From the NCBI RefSeq assembly GCF_003086795.1, contig NZ_CP026003.1, forward strand, positions 3,150,579-3,214,578: DNA of 64,000 nt, written 5' to 3'. The notes below the pieces were generated by a model. The model was not told where the DNA came from. It saw only the letters and a list, made by a program, of their open reading frames with translations, and made no database searches. Source of the DNA: Stenotrophomonas sp. SAU14A_NAIMI4_5 (GTDB taxonomy: Bacteria; Pseudomonadota; Gammaproteobacteria; Xanthomonadales; Xanthomonadaceae). Numbering within the stretch: the stretch's first letter is position 1; each line of letters opens with the position of its first letter. Below are positions 38,914 through 45,839 of this stretch, one piece after another. A program made the translations under genes and the position numbers.

Positions 38914-39249
38914 TCAGGCCTTCTTGAGGAAGCAGGTCTTCAGCACCAGGCCCTTGATCTTGTCCGAGTTGCCTTCGATGTGTTCGGCATCGTCCTCGAC
39001 CAGGCGGATGTTGCGGATGACGGTGCCCTGCTTGAGCGGGATGGACGAGCCCTTGACCTTCAGGTCCTTGATGACGGTGACCGTGTCGCCGGCCTGCAGG
39101 GTGTTGCCGTTGCTGTCACGCACGACGAGAGAGGTGCCGGCGCCCTCCTCGGCGGTCCACTCGAAACCGCAGTCGGCGCAGATCCACAGCGCGCCATCGG
39201 CATAGGTGTTTTCCAGGGTGCACTGCGGGCAAGCGGGAGCGGAAGACAT
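38914..39249 (-). CDS. yjdM: YjdM (PhnA-like) zinc-ribbon protein
   Basis: A 111-residue protein with an N-terminal zinc ribbon (CPQC ... CADC, PACPQCTLENTYADGALWICADCGFEW) and a C-terminal SH3-like domain (DSNGNTLQAGDTVTVIKDLKVKGSS, LVLKTCFLKKA). It was once named PhnA for alkylphosphonate use, but the role is not established. The start at 39249 is used because the residues before it do not match the family. It converges with the TPR gene and diverges from the Hsp70 gene across a 505-base gap. Confidence 0.92.
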   Translation of the reverse strand: MSSAPACPQCTLENTYADGALWICADCGFEWTAEEGAGTSLVVRDSNGNTLQAGDTVTVIKDLKVKGSSIPLKQGTVIRNIRLVEDDAEHIEGNSDKIKGLVLKTCFLKKA

Positions 39250-39347
39250 CAGCAAGTACCTCAAAATGAATCAACAACCGCCATTGTAACCGGCGGGTCC
39301 GTGCTTCCATTTTTTCCCGCGTACGGCGCCCTGATTGATATCGCATG

Positions 39348-39452
39348 GGCGGGACGGAGAGGGGCCGCCGGGACACGCGGTAAATACGTCCATGTAGCTC
39401 GTAGGCGCCATCCGTGGCGCCTACGGTCCCGACGGCCCCTCTCCGTCCCGCC
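39348..39452 (-). repeat. Core-conserved palindromic element, copy 6 (105 bp)
   Basis: Outer arms 39348-39374 and 39426-39452 are 27 bp with one mismatch and have a sequence unlike the other copies (GGCGGGACGGAGAGGGGCCG). The core, on the minus strand, has hairpin 1 (TAGGCGCCA-cgg-ATGGCGCCTA) and a variant hairpin 2 (CTACATGGACGTA) followed by TTTACCGCGT. It lies in the yjdM-Hsp70 gap (39250-39754), which also holds 39455-39540 and 39543-39646. Confidence 0.8.
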
Positions 39453-39454
39453 TT

Positions 39455-39540
39455 GGACAGTTTCCCGCGCCGGCGGCCGGGACAATCAAAAGCGTGGGTT
39501 GCTGCTTTGCCGTTTGTTGCCGCGCTCCGGGAAACTGTCC
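39455..39540. repeat. Inverted repeat spacer between two palindromic elements
   Basis: GGACAGTTTCCCG (39455-39467) and its perfect complement CGGGAAACTGTCC (39528-39540) enclose 60 bases without an evident gene. The unit fills the space between element copies 6 and 2 exactly. Confidence 0.7.
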
Positions 39541-39542
39541 AG

Positions 39543-39646
39543 AGCCGAGGGGGCGGCCGGAGCAGGACCGCAGGCGCCATGGACGGCGCCTACGAGCCCC
39601 CATGGATGGGTTTACGGCGTGTCCTGCTCCGGCCGCCCCCTCGGCT
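39543..39646 (+). repeat. Core-conserved palindromic element, copy 2 (104 bp)
   Basis: Perfect 26-bp arms at 39543-39568 and 39621-39646 (inner end GCAGGAC / GTCCTGC; outer part AGCCGAGGGGGCGGCCGG). The core is nearly identical to copy 1, with hairpin 1 GGCGCC-atggac-GGCGCC and hairpin 2 CCCAT-gg-ATGGG. No tail follows. Confidence 0.85.
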
Positions 39647-39754
39647 GAACACGGAGCAGGGAGGCGCTGAACCCATCCGAAGCAGAGGGGGAACTTGCAG
39701 GAAGACCCGAACTGCAGCAGAGTGCGCGGCCCCCGCCCGCCCCCGGACCTCCCC

Positions 39755-41116
39755 ATGCGCCTTGGCATCGACTTCGGTACCAGCAACTCCGCCGCCGCCA
39801 TCGTCCGTGATGGACAGCTGCTGCCGATCCGCTTCGGCGAAGCGGAACAGTTCCGCACCAGCGTGTATTTCCCCGGCGTGGTGCCCGATCCGGACGACTT
39901 CCAGCTCGATGCCGGCCAGGAACACGAACTGCAGCAGATGATCGACAGCGCAGCGCGTGCCGCCCGCGCCGCCGGCCAGGAACGCACCCCGCAGGCACTG
40001 CGCCGCGAAGCCCTGCGCGCCCTGCGCCGCGAATGGATGGAAGCCCGCGCCGGCAAGGAACGCAGCGCCAGCGACCTGCTGCAGAACGCCATCTACGGCG
40101 ATGACGCCCTGGAAGCCTATTTCGAGGAACACGAAGGCAACCTGGTGCAGAGCCCGAAGTCGATGCTCGGCTACAACCTGCACCCGCGCGCGCGGCAGAC
40201 CATCACCGGCATCGCCGCGCACATCCTCGAACACATCCGCCTGACCGCCAGCGCCCAGCTCGGCCAGCCGCTGCGCGCGGCCCTGCTCGGCCGTCCGGTG
40301 CAGTTCCGCAGCTCGATCGGCGCCGCCGGCAACGACCAGGCACTGGACATCCTGCGCGAGGCCGCCACCCAGGCCGGCTTCGACCAGATCGATTTCCTCG
40401 AGGAACCAGCCGCAGCGGCCATGCACTACCACGCCGAAAGCCGTGAGCGGCACCAGGCAGTCATCGTCGACATCGGCGGTGGTACCACCGACATCGCCCA
40501 CGCCGAAGTGGGTGGCGATGCCGCCCCGCGCATCCATCGCGCCTGGGGTATCGCCCGCGGCGGTACCGATATCGACCTGTCGCTGAGCCTGTCCAGCTAC
40601 ATGCCGCTGTTCGGCCGTGGCGTCACCCGCGTGCCCGCCCACCACTACGTGGAAGCGGCCACCGTGCAGGACATGACCCGCCAGCGCGATTTCCGCCAGC
40701 ACAAGTACGACCATGTCGACGACCCGTGGGGTTCGCGCCTGCAGGCGCTGCAGGACACCGGCAACACCGCGCGCCTGTACCGCGACGTCGAACGCGCCAA
40801 GATCGCCCTGAGCAGCAGCCCCAGCCACCGCAGCACGCTGGACTACATCGCCCGCGACCTGCACGCCGACAGCAGCACCGAAGGCCTGGCCACGGCCGCC
40901 TCGGGTTACCTGACCCAGATCCGCGAGCTGCTGGCCCAGGTCCGCACCGACATCGGCGGCGACCCGGATGCGGTGTTCCTGACCGGCGGCATGTCCCGCG
41001 CCGGCTACCTGCGGCAGGCCGCGGCCGAGGCCTTCCCGGGCGCCCGCATGGTCCACGGCGAGCCCTCGCTGGGCGTCGTCCAGGGCCTGGCGCTCGCGGC
41101 AGCCAGCCGGGATTAA
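39755..41116 (+). CDS. Hsp70-family protein (YegD-like)
   Basis: A 453-residue protein with the actin/Hsp70 ATPase fold but no substrate-binding domain, as in E. coli YegD. The phosphate-1 loop is RLGIDFGTSNSAAAIV, phosphate-2 is AVIVDIGGGTTDIAHAE, the connect and adenosine motifs include FLEEPAAAAMHY and AVFLTGGMSRAGYLRQA. The role is unknown; a chaperone-like activity is inferred from the fold. The ATG at 39755 gives the standard N-terminus; an earlier TTG adds a Pro-rich stretch. No dnaJ or grpE lies nearby. Confidence 0.9.
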   Translation: MRLGIDFGTSNSAAAIVRDGQLLPIRFGEAEQFRTSVYFPGVVPDPDDFQLDAGQEHELQQMIDSAARAARAAGQERTPQALRREALRALRREWMEARAGKERSASDLLQNAIYGDDALEAYFEEHEGNLVQSPKSMLGYNLHPRARQTITGIAAHILEHIRLTASAQLGQPLRAALLGRPVQFRSSIGAAGNDQALDILREAATQAGFDQIDFLEEPAAAAMHYHAESRERHQAVIVDIGGGTTDIAHAEVGGDAAPRIHRAWGIARGGTDIDLSLSLSSYMPLFGRGVTRVPAHHYVEAATVQDMTRQRDFRQHKYDHVDDPWGSRLQALQDTGNTARLYRDVERAKIALSSSPSHRSTLDYIARDLHADSSTEGLATAASGYLTQIRELLAQVRTDIGGDPDAVFLTGGMSRAGYLRQAAAEAFPGARMVHGEPSLGVVQGLALAAASRD

Positions 41117-41233
41117 CAAAACGTTACGCGGAGTTTGCTACCCTCGGTAGGCTTGATAGGGCTCTACCTTCCGCCGGCTGCGCCGGTGTGTGTACCCGGG
41201 TAGGGCCCGGCCCGCCTCGCGGGCCTTGCGGCC

Positions 41234-41638
41234 ATGCCTTCTGGCTCGTTCATGGTCCGCGTACTACCCGAGCCGCCATCGAGACCCGCTTTGGGCACCC
41301 GCCTGGCCCCTGTGGCCGCACAACCTGAAGAAGCACCTGCACCCATCGACTGCCGCCGTTGTGACGCGGTCTGTTGCCGGTTGCCCGTGCTGCTGCAGGC
41401 CGGCGACGACGTGCCCCGCCAGTATACCTCGCGCGACAGGCACGGCCGTGCCGTGATGGCGCGTAACGACGAGGGCTGGTGCGCGGCGATCGATCCCTAT
41501 CACCTGCGCTGCACGATCTATTCGCAGCGCCCGGCGATCTGCCGCCAGTTTTCGATGGGTGGCGACGACTGCCGCCGCGAGCGGCAGGATTACCTGCGCC
41601 AGGCCGATGCCTGGTCGCTTTCCTCCCCTTCCACCTGA
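41234..41638 (+). CDS. YkgJ-family cysteine-cluster protein
   Basis: A protein of up to 134 residues with the YkgJ pattern of conserved cysteines: CRRCDAVCCRLPV, then GWCAAIDPYHLRCTIYSQRPAICRQF and a final GDDCRRE. These bind zinc or an iron-sulfur cluster in related proteins; the function is unknown. The start is uncertain (41234 or 41252), as neither ATG has a clear ribosome site and the first 30 residues are poorly conserved. It ends 11 bases before the next small gene. Confidence 0.8.
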   Translation: MPSGSFMVRVLPEPPSRPALGTRLAPVAAQPEEAPAPIDCRRCDAVCCRLPVLLQAGDDVPRQYTSRDRHGRAVMARNDEGWCAAIDPYHLRCTIYSQRPAICRQFSMGGDDCRRERQDYLRQADAWSLSSPST

Positions 41639-41649
41639 CAGGAGCAACC

Positions 41650-41832
41650 ATGCCCCGCAAGGCAAAGACCCCCGCGAAGGCTACCAACGGCATCCGCAGC
41701 GAACGCAAGGGCGCGGCCGCCAGCACCACGGTCAGCAGCGATTCGATTGCGTCCGATCTGGCCGCGTTCCGCAAGAGCGGTGGCAAGATCGAAGTGCTTG
41801 GCACCACCTGGGCGCTGAAGAAAGCCAGCTGA
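41650..41832 (+). CDS. Small basic protein of unknown function
   Basis: A 60-residue protein with a Lys/Ala/Arg-rich N-terminus (MPRKAKTPAKATNGIRSERK) and a predicted folded end (SIASDLAAFRKSGGKIEVLGTTWALKK). CAGGAGCAACC provides a good ribosome site. It probably forms an operon with the YkgJ gene. I do not recognise the family; the basic start could bind nucleic acid, which is only inference. Confidence 0.7.
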   Translation: MPRKAKTPAKATNGIRSERKGAAASTTVSSDSIASDLAAFRKSGGKIEVLGTTWALKKAS

Positions 41833-41842
41833 CCCACCCTGA

Positions 41843-41865
41843 CCGCGGCGGCGCTGCCGCCGCGG
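41843..41865. terminator. Hairpin between converging genes
   Basis: CCGCGGCGGC-gct-GCCGCCGCGG, 10 bases after the small basic-protein gene and 16 before the DUF4097 stop. No T run. Confidence 0.4.
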
Positions 41866-41880
41866 CCTGCCGGGCCGCGC

Positions 41881-42759
41881 TCAGCGGTCCAGGCTGACCC
41901 GCACGCTGCCCGAATGCGACTGGATGCGGATGTCACCATCACCGCCACCCAGCTTCGTGTCCAGGCTGCTGCCCGGCCCATAGCGCGGCCGCTCCACCGT
42001 GCCGGCATCACTGTTGATCGAGCCGGCGAAGCTGTTCACCGACAGCTGTGCCGAGACCTTGACCGGCAACCGCAGGTTCACCGACGCACTGACCGATTCG
42101 ACGTTGATGCGGCCCCCCGGCGCCAGGCCGGAAGTGGACAGATCGATGCTGCCCGAGACCGTCTCCACCGCCAGGCGCTGGACGCGGCCGGCATCCACGC
42201 CGACCCGACCAGACACCGTCTGCGCACCAATATCCCCAGACACGCCGCCACCGGCCTCGATGCGACCGCTGACCGTGTTCACATCCAGGCGCGGCGTCTG
42301 CAGCTTGGCGATGACGTTGCCACTGACCGTATTGAGCTTGCTGTCGCCACTGCGTCCGGCCGCGGTCAGGCTGCCACTGACCGTATCGGCCTGCAGCCGG
42401 CGCACGTCGATGCCACTGATGTCCTGGTCGGCACTGACCGTGCTCAGCAGCAGTTCCGACGCGCGCGGGACATTCAGCACCAGCGTCGCCGTGCCGCTGG
42501 TGTGGCGGCGCGGATACTCCACTTCCCAGCGCACGCGGTTGGCGCTCTTTTCCTGGCGCAGCTGCAGGCCATCGCCAAGGCTGCCGGTCAGCTGCACCTC
42601 GTTGCGGTCCCAGCCGCGCACGGTGACCTTGCCGGCCACGTTGCTCAGCTCGATGCGGCCACCACTGGCCAGGGTATGGCGCTCATCGACGCGGGTGTCG
42701 GCCAGGGCCAGCGAGGGCAACAGCAGCAACGCAGCGCAGAGCGGAAAAAGGGATCGCAT
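41881..42759 (-). CDS. Exported DUF4097 beta-repeat protein
   Basis: A 292-residue protein with a signal peptide (about 1-20; ALLLLPSLALA) and a DUF4097 domain made of short beta repeats of the form TVSGxLxA / TVSGRVGV / TVSGSIDLS (about 115-230). This repeat builds a right-handed beta helix. ECF sigma operons often carry such genes as a target or accessory output. It is the last gene of the sigma, anti-sigma and DUF4097 set; 11 bases separate it from the gene before it. Function unknown. Confidence 0.88.
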   Translation of the reverse strand: MRSLFPLCAALLLLPSLALADTRVDERHTLASGGRIELSNVAGKVTVRGWDRNEVQLTGSLGDGLQLRQEKSANRVRWEVEYPRRHTSGTATLVLNVPRASELLLSTVSADQDISGIDVRRLQADTVSGSLTAAGRSGDSKLNTVSGNVIAKLQTPRLDVNTVSGRIEAGGGVSGDIGAQTVSGRVGVDAGRVQRLAVETVSGSIDLSTSGLAPGGRINVESVSASVNLRLPVKVSAQLSVNSFAGSINSDAGTVERPRYGPGSSLDTKLGGGDGDIRIQSHSGSVRVSLDR

Positions 42760-42770
42760 GGGGTGTCTCC

Positions 42771-43313
42771 TCAGGTTGTCATTCCGGCCGCGGCGGCCTG
42801 CGCCGCCTGCCGGGTCAATTCCAGCCGCAGCGCGTAGGTACGCTTGAGCTGTCCAAGCAGGTGCGGTGCGCGCGGATCCTGCGCCAGCGCGGCACGGATC
42901 TGTGCCGCGCTTTCATCCAGTTCGTGCAGGGCCGGCTGCCAGGCCGCCGCGCGCCCACCGGGCAGCGATGCCACGGCCTGCTGGTACTGCTCGGTCATGG
43001 CCGCCGCCTGCAGCTGCAGGGTCGATGGCGCCGGTGCCTGCAGCGGCGCCTGTCGCCACGGTGCCACGGCATAGACGGCCAGGCTGGCGGCGAGCGCCGC
43101 GCCCAGCGGCAGCCACGCGCGCAGACGGCGGCGCTGCGGGAGGGCGACGACGTTATCCGCGTGCTCCACCGCGACGGGCGCGGTCTCGCGTGGTGGCAGC
43201 TGCGCCGCCAGGCGTGCCCAGCCATCGGCGGGGGGCGTGCGCTGGTCGGGCAGCGCGCGCAGCCGCGCCTGCAGATCGGGGTCGTGGTCGTGATCGGTTT
43301 CGTGGGTACTCAT
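42771..43313 (-). CDS. Putative anti-sigma factor (membrane protein)
   Basis: A 180-residue protein with a cytosolic N-terminal part rich in His/Asp (MSTHETDHDHDPDLQARLRALPD), one membrane helix (about 67-84; AWLPLGAALAASLAVYAVAPW) and a periplasmic helical part (about 100-180). The position directly after an ECF sigma gene, with a 4-base overlap, makes an anti-sigma role likely. It lacks the HxxxCxxC zinc anti-sigma motif, so recognition rests on context and topology. Confidence 0.65.
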   Translation of the reverse strand: MSTHETDHDHDPDLQARLRALPDQRTPPADGWARLAAQLPPRETAPVAVEHADNVVALPQRRRLRAWLPLGAALAASLAVYAVAPWRQAPLQAPAPSTLQLQAAAMTEQYQQAVASLPGGRAAAWQPALHELDESAAQIRAALAQDPRAPHLLGQLKRTYALRLELTRQAAQAAAAGMTT

Positions 43314-43888
43314 GTCATGTCTCCCAGACGCGCGCGCAACAGGCCACGCGCGCGGTGCAGCTGTGCCTTGGAACTGCCGACGGCCATCTGCAGCTGTTCG
43401 GCGATCTCCTGGTGTTTCCAGCCCTCGATGTCGTGCAGCACCAGCACCGCACGGGCCCGGGGTGGCAGCGTCGCCAGCGCGCGCTCCAGGTCGCGCTCGG
43501 TGCCGGCGCAGCGATCGTGCACGGCCAGCTCCTGCAGGCCGCCGTCGACATCATCGAGGCTGTCGTGGTCCTGCCCGGCGGCGCGCCCGCGCAGTTCCAT
43601 CAGCGCCGCGTTCACCCCCAACCGGTGCAGCCAGGTGGCCAGGCTGCTTTCAAAGCGGAACCCCGGCAGCGCCTTCCAGGCCTGCAGGAAGGCTTCCTGC
43701 AGCGCATCCTCGGCGCGCGCCTGCTGGCCGCCACACAGCCGCCACAGCACGGCGAACACACGCGGCGAATGGCGCCGGTAGAGCTGTTCATAGGCCGCCA
43801 TGTCTCCGGCGGCCGCGGCCCGCACCAGGGCGGGATCGTCGACGGCGTCGTTGGCGGCAGGCAGCGCGGGCATGGTGGTGTCGAGCAT
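43310..43888 (-). CDS. ECF-type RNA polymerase sigma factor
   Basis: A 192-residue sigma-70 family protein. Region 2 is AAYEQLYRRHSPRVFAVLWRLCGG ... AEDALQEAFLQAWKALPGFR ... SSLATWLHRLGVNAAL, and region 4 is LERALATLPPRARAVLVLHDIEGWKHQEIAEQLQMAVGSSKAQLHRARGLLR (RpoE-like helix-turn-helix). It should direct transcription of its own operon under a membrane signal sensed by the downstream gene. The start is the ATG at 43888 or 43873; the frame is open further upstream without homology. Confidence 0.93.
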   Translation of the reverse strand: MLDTTMPALPAANDAVDDPALVRAAAAGDMAAYEQLYRRHSPRVFAVLWRLCGGQQARAEDALQEAFLQAWKALPGFRFESSLATWLHRLGVNAALMELRGRAAGQDHDSLDDVDGGLQELAVHDRCAGTERDLERALATLPPRARAVLVLHDIEGWKHQEIAEQLQMAVGSSKAQLHRARGLLRARLGDMT

Positions 43889-44010
43889 ATCGCTTGGATG
43901 CGGCGACCCGGAAAAAGGTTTAAGCCCGATTGACGGCAGCCGCATTGCAACCTTTTCGGTGCTGGCTGCATCCATGCAGGGTCCTTGGTGAAAATTCCCG
44001 GAGTCCTGCC

Positions 44011-44190
44011 ATGTCCAGCCCCTCCTGCGCCGCCCTGCTGGTGATCGTCGCCTGCGTCGTGCTGCAGGCCCTGGACCTGTCGCTGCAGCTGCGCGCGGAC
44101 AGCGGCCAGGCCTGCGTACATCAGCATCGCCAGGCCTTGGTCTGCGTGGCCTGGTCCGGATCGGTCGAAACCCCGGCACGCGCCGGGTAA
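44011..44190 (+). CDS. Possible small membrane or secreted protein
   Basis: A 59-residue open frame. One hydrophobic segment (about 7-26; CAALLVIVACVVLQALDLSL) is followed by a polar tail with two cysteines (GQACVHQHRQALVCVAW). A weak GGAG lies 9 bases before the ATG. It sits between the divergent ECF sigma gene and the mechanosensitive-channel gene. It could equally be non-coding. Confidence 0.4.
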   Translation: MSSPSCAALLVIVACVVLQALDLSLQLRADSGQACVHQHRQALVCVAWSGSVETPARAG

Positions 44191-44225
44191 CATCAAGGGT
44201 CGTTAACGCCAGATGCTGTCGCCCC

Positions 44226-44819
44226 ATGATGTTGTCGCTGAAAGACCACCTGCCCGCCTGGAGCCACCCGTGGCTGCACTACATCGGCATCGCCCTGCAG
44301 ATCGTGCTGGTACTGGTGGTCGCCTGGCTGCTGCGGGTGCTTGCCCGCCGCCTGATCCGCCGCTTCGCCGAGCACTACACGCTGCCGCCGGAGATGGCGA
44401 TGGGCGCGCGCCGGATCACCAGCTTCGTGGTCTATTTCAGCGCGCTGCTGTACATCCTCAGCCTGCTGGGTGCTTCGCCCTCGGTGCTGTGGACGGCCTT
44501 CACCGGTTTTGCCGCGGTGGGTGCTGTGGCGTTCTTCGCGGCGTGGAGCGTGTTGTCCAACATCTTCTGCACGCTGCTGATCTTCACCACGCGCCCGTTC
44601 CGCCTGCATGACTACATCGAGGTGCTGGAGAACGGCGAGAAGCCGGGCCTGAAGGGCCGGGTGATCGACGTGAACCTGATCTACACGACACTGCAGGAAA
44701 CCGGCAACGGCCACGAGGGCACGGTGCTGCAGCTGCCGAACAACCTGTTCTTCCAGCGCACGGTGCGGCGCTGGCGCGATCCCTCGCACGTGCCGGGTGG
44801 CATCCAGGGCGACGGCTGA
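44226..44819 (+). CDS. Small MscS-family mechanosensitive channel protein
   Basis: A 197-residue protein with an N-terminal helix (about 18-42), two more helices (about 65-90 and 93-120; the pore-lining TM3 GFAAVGAVAFFAAWSVLSNIFCTLLIF) and a beta domain (about 125-190; RPFRLHDYIEV, GLKGRVIDVNLIYTTLQ, LPNNLFFQRTVRR). This matches the short MscS homologues and lacks the C-terminal cage domain. It should open under membrane tension to release solutes. Confidence 0.88.
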   Translation: MMLSLKDHLPAWSHPWLHYIGIALQIVLVLVVAWLLRVLARRLIRRFAEHYTLPPEMAMGARRITSFVVYFSALLYILSLLGASPSVLWTAFTGFAAVGAVAFFAAWSVLSNIFCTLLIFTTRPFRLHDYIEVLENGEKPGLKGRVIDVNLIYTTLQETGNGHEGTVLQLPNNLFFQRTVRRWRDPSHVPGGIQGDG

Positions 44820-44834
44820 GGGAAGGTTTTTCTT

Positions 44835-45012
44835 TGCAGGGCTGCGCCCTGCACCTGCCGAAGCCGAAGCCGAAGCCGAAGCAACAGCAACAGCGGGCTA
44901 TCCGTGGGTTGGCGGGGTGGGGCCGGTTGAGGGGGACGCCGTGAACCCATCCATGGGGGCTTGGTCGCGGCATCCATGCCGCTCACACCCCCTCAACCGG
45001 ACCCACCCCGCC
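44835..45012 (-). repeat. Core-conserved palindromic element, copy 3 (inverted, with tail)
   Basis: Main element 44911-45012 on the minus strand. Arms GGCGGGGTGGGKCCGGTTGA (left, 44911-44934) and the complementary right end at 45012 differ from those of other copies. Hairpin 1 has GCGGCAT-gg-ATGCCGC instead of GCGCCAT-gg-ATGGCGC, a paired change; hairpin 2 is CCCCCATGGATGGG. The tail runs toward 44835, with a TGCAGGGC/GCCCTGCA hairpin (44835-44853) and four GCCGAA units (44857-44880), close behind the MscS-gene stop. Confidence 0.8.
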
Positions 45013-45040
45013 TTCGACAGACCTCCGCGATCTGTCGGAG

Positions 45041-45078
45041 CACGGGGATCCCGTTGCTGCGCAACGGGCTCTGACCCC
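45041..45078. repeat. GGGGTC-ended hairpin element, copy 3 (one end decayed)
   Basis: CACGGGGATCCCGTTGC, loop TGC, then GCAACGGGCTCTGACCCC. The left end has lost the GGGGTC start, but the inner stem CCCGTTGC/GCAACGGG is complete. Confidence 0.65.
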
Positions 45079-45087
45079 AGAAGAATT

Positions 45088-45228
45088 TCGATATGTGACA
45101 GATGTGCCGACCAACGGTCGGCACCTACCAACAGCCGCCCGTCCCAGTAGATCCACGCCATGCGTGGATGAATTCATTCGATATCTGACAATTGTGCCGA
45201 CCAACGGTCGGCACCCACCAACAGCTGC
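45088..45228. repeat. Direct repeat of two GTGCCGACC palindromes with a GTAG REP between
   Basis: Two near-identical stretches of about 51 bases (45088-45138 and 45178-45228; TTCGATAT.TGACA...GTGCCGACC-aac-GGTCGGCAC...ACCAACAGC) lie 90 bases apart. Between them is a GTAGATCCACGC/GCGTGGAT REP at 45147-45170. Confidence 0.75.
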
Positions 45229-45258
45229 ATTTGCCAGCAGCGCACGGAATCTGTCAGA

Positions 45259-45438
45259 GGCGGGGCGGTGTGGGTGGGCAGGACCGCAGGCGCCATGGAT
45301 GGCGCCTACGAGCCCCCAGGGATGGGTTTACGGCGTGTCCTGACCACCCACACCGCCCCGCCATCCCACGGAATGCCGCTCTTGATCTTGCTTCGGCTTC
45401 GGCAGGTGCAGGGCGCAGCCCTGCAATACCCCCCCCCT
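45259..45438 (+). repeat. Core-conserved palindromic element, copy 4 (with tail)
   Basis: Arms 45259-45284 and 45337-45362 are 26 bp with one mismatch (GGCGGGGCGGTGTGGGTGG.CAGGAC). The core carries hairpin 1 GGCGCCAT-gg-ATGGCGCC and hairpin 2 CCCCCAGGGATGGG. The tail (to 45438) has CATCCCACGGAATGCCGCTC, two TTCGGC units, the TGCAGGGC/GCCCTGCA hairpin (45407-45425) and nine C (45429-45437), ending 1 base before the TraR/DksA stop codon. Copies 3 and 4, with 45041-45228, fill the 619-base gap 44820-45438. Confidence 0.85.
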
Positions 45439-45705
45439 TTACCTCAGCTGGCTGTCCTTGCTGCCGCGCCGGTTGTAGCCGGCATGCGCCTGCTCATCGT
45501 CGTCCAGTGCCTGCTGGCAGGCCACGCACAGCCGTACGCCGGGCACGGCCTCGCGCCGCGCCAACGGAATCGGCGCGTCGCATTCCTCGCAGTGTTCCAG
45601 ACCCGGGCCCTGCCGCAGCTGGCGCCGCGCGCGAGCAATCGCATCGTCGACGGTGGCGTCGATCTGGTCCTGGACCGCGCCGTCTCCCGCCCATCCGGTG
45701 GCCAT
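45439..45705 (-). CDS. TraR/DksA-family zinc-finger protein
   Basis: An 88-residue short member of the TraR/DksA family. The zinc finger is CEECDAPIPLARREAVPGVRLCVAC, and the N-terminal helix ATVDDAIARARRQLRQGPGLEHCE is shorter than the DksA coiled coil, as in YbiI-type proteins. Such proteins can act on RNA polymerase or remain of unknown target. The ATG at 45705 is preferred over 45711 because GGAGG lies 6 bases before it. Confidence 0.9.
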   Translation of the reverse strand: MATGWAGDGAVQDQIDATVDDAIARARRQLRQGPGLEHCEECDAPIPLARREAVPGVRLCVACQQALDDDEQAHAGYNRRGSKDSQLR

Positions 45706-45770
45706 GGCCATCCTCCACAGGTGTGTCGCCTGATATGGGGACGATACACGCCGCCGCAAACGGCAGCGCG

Positions 45771-45836
45771 AAAAGGGGACGGAGGGGATCAAGTCGTTTG
45801 TGCCACAAACGACTTGATCCCCCTCCGTCCCCTTTT
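45771..45836. repeat. Long perfect palindrome (32-33 bp arms), likely terminator
   Basis: AAAAGGGGACGGAGGGGATC...GTTTGTG faces its complement across a 1-base spacer, with a single-base bulge. It ends in TTTTT 4 bases before the DUF2058 stop codon. The A and T runs at the ends let it terminate transcription in either direction. Confidence 0.75.
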
Positions 45837-45839
45837 TGA

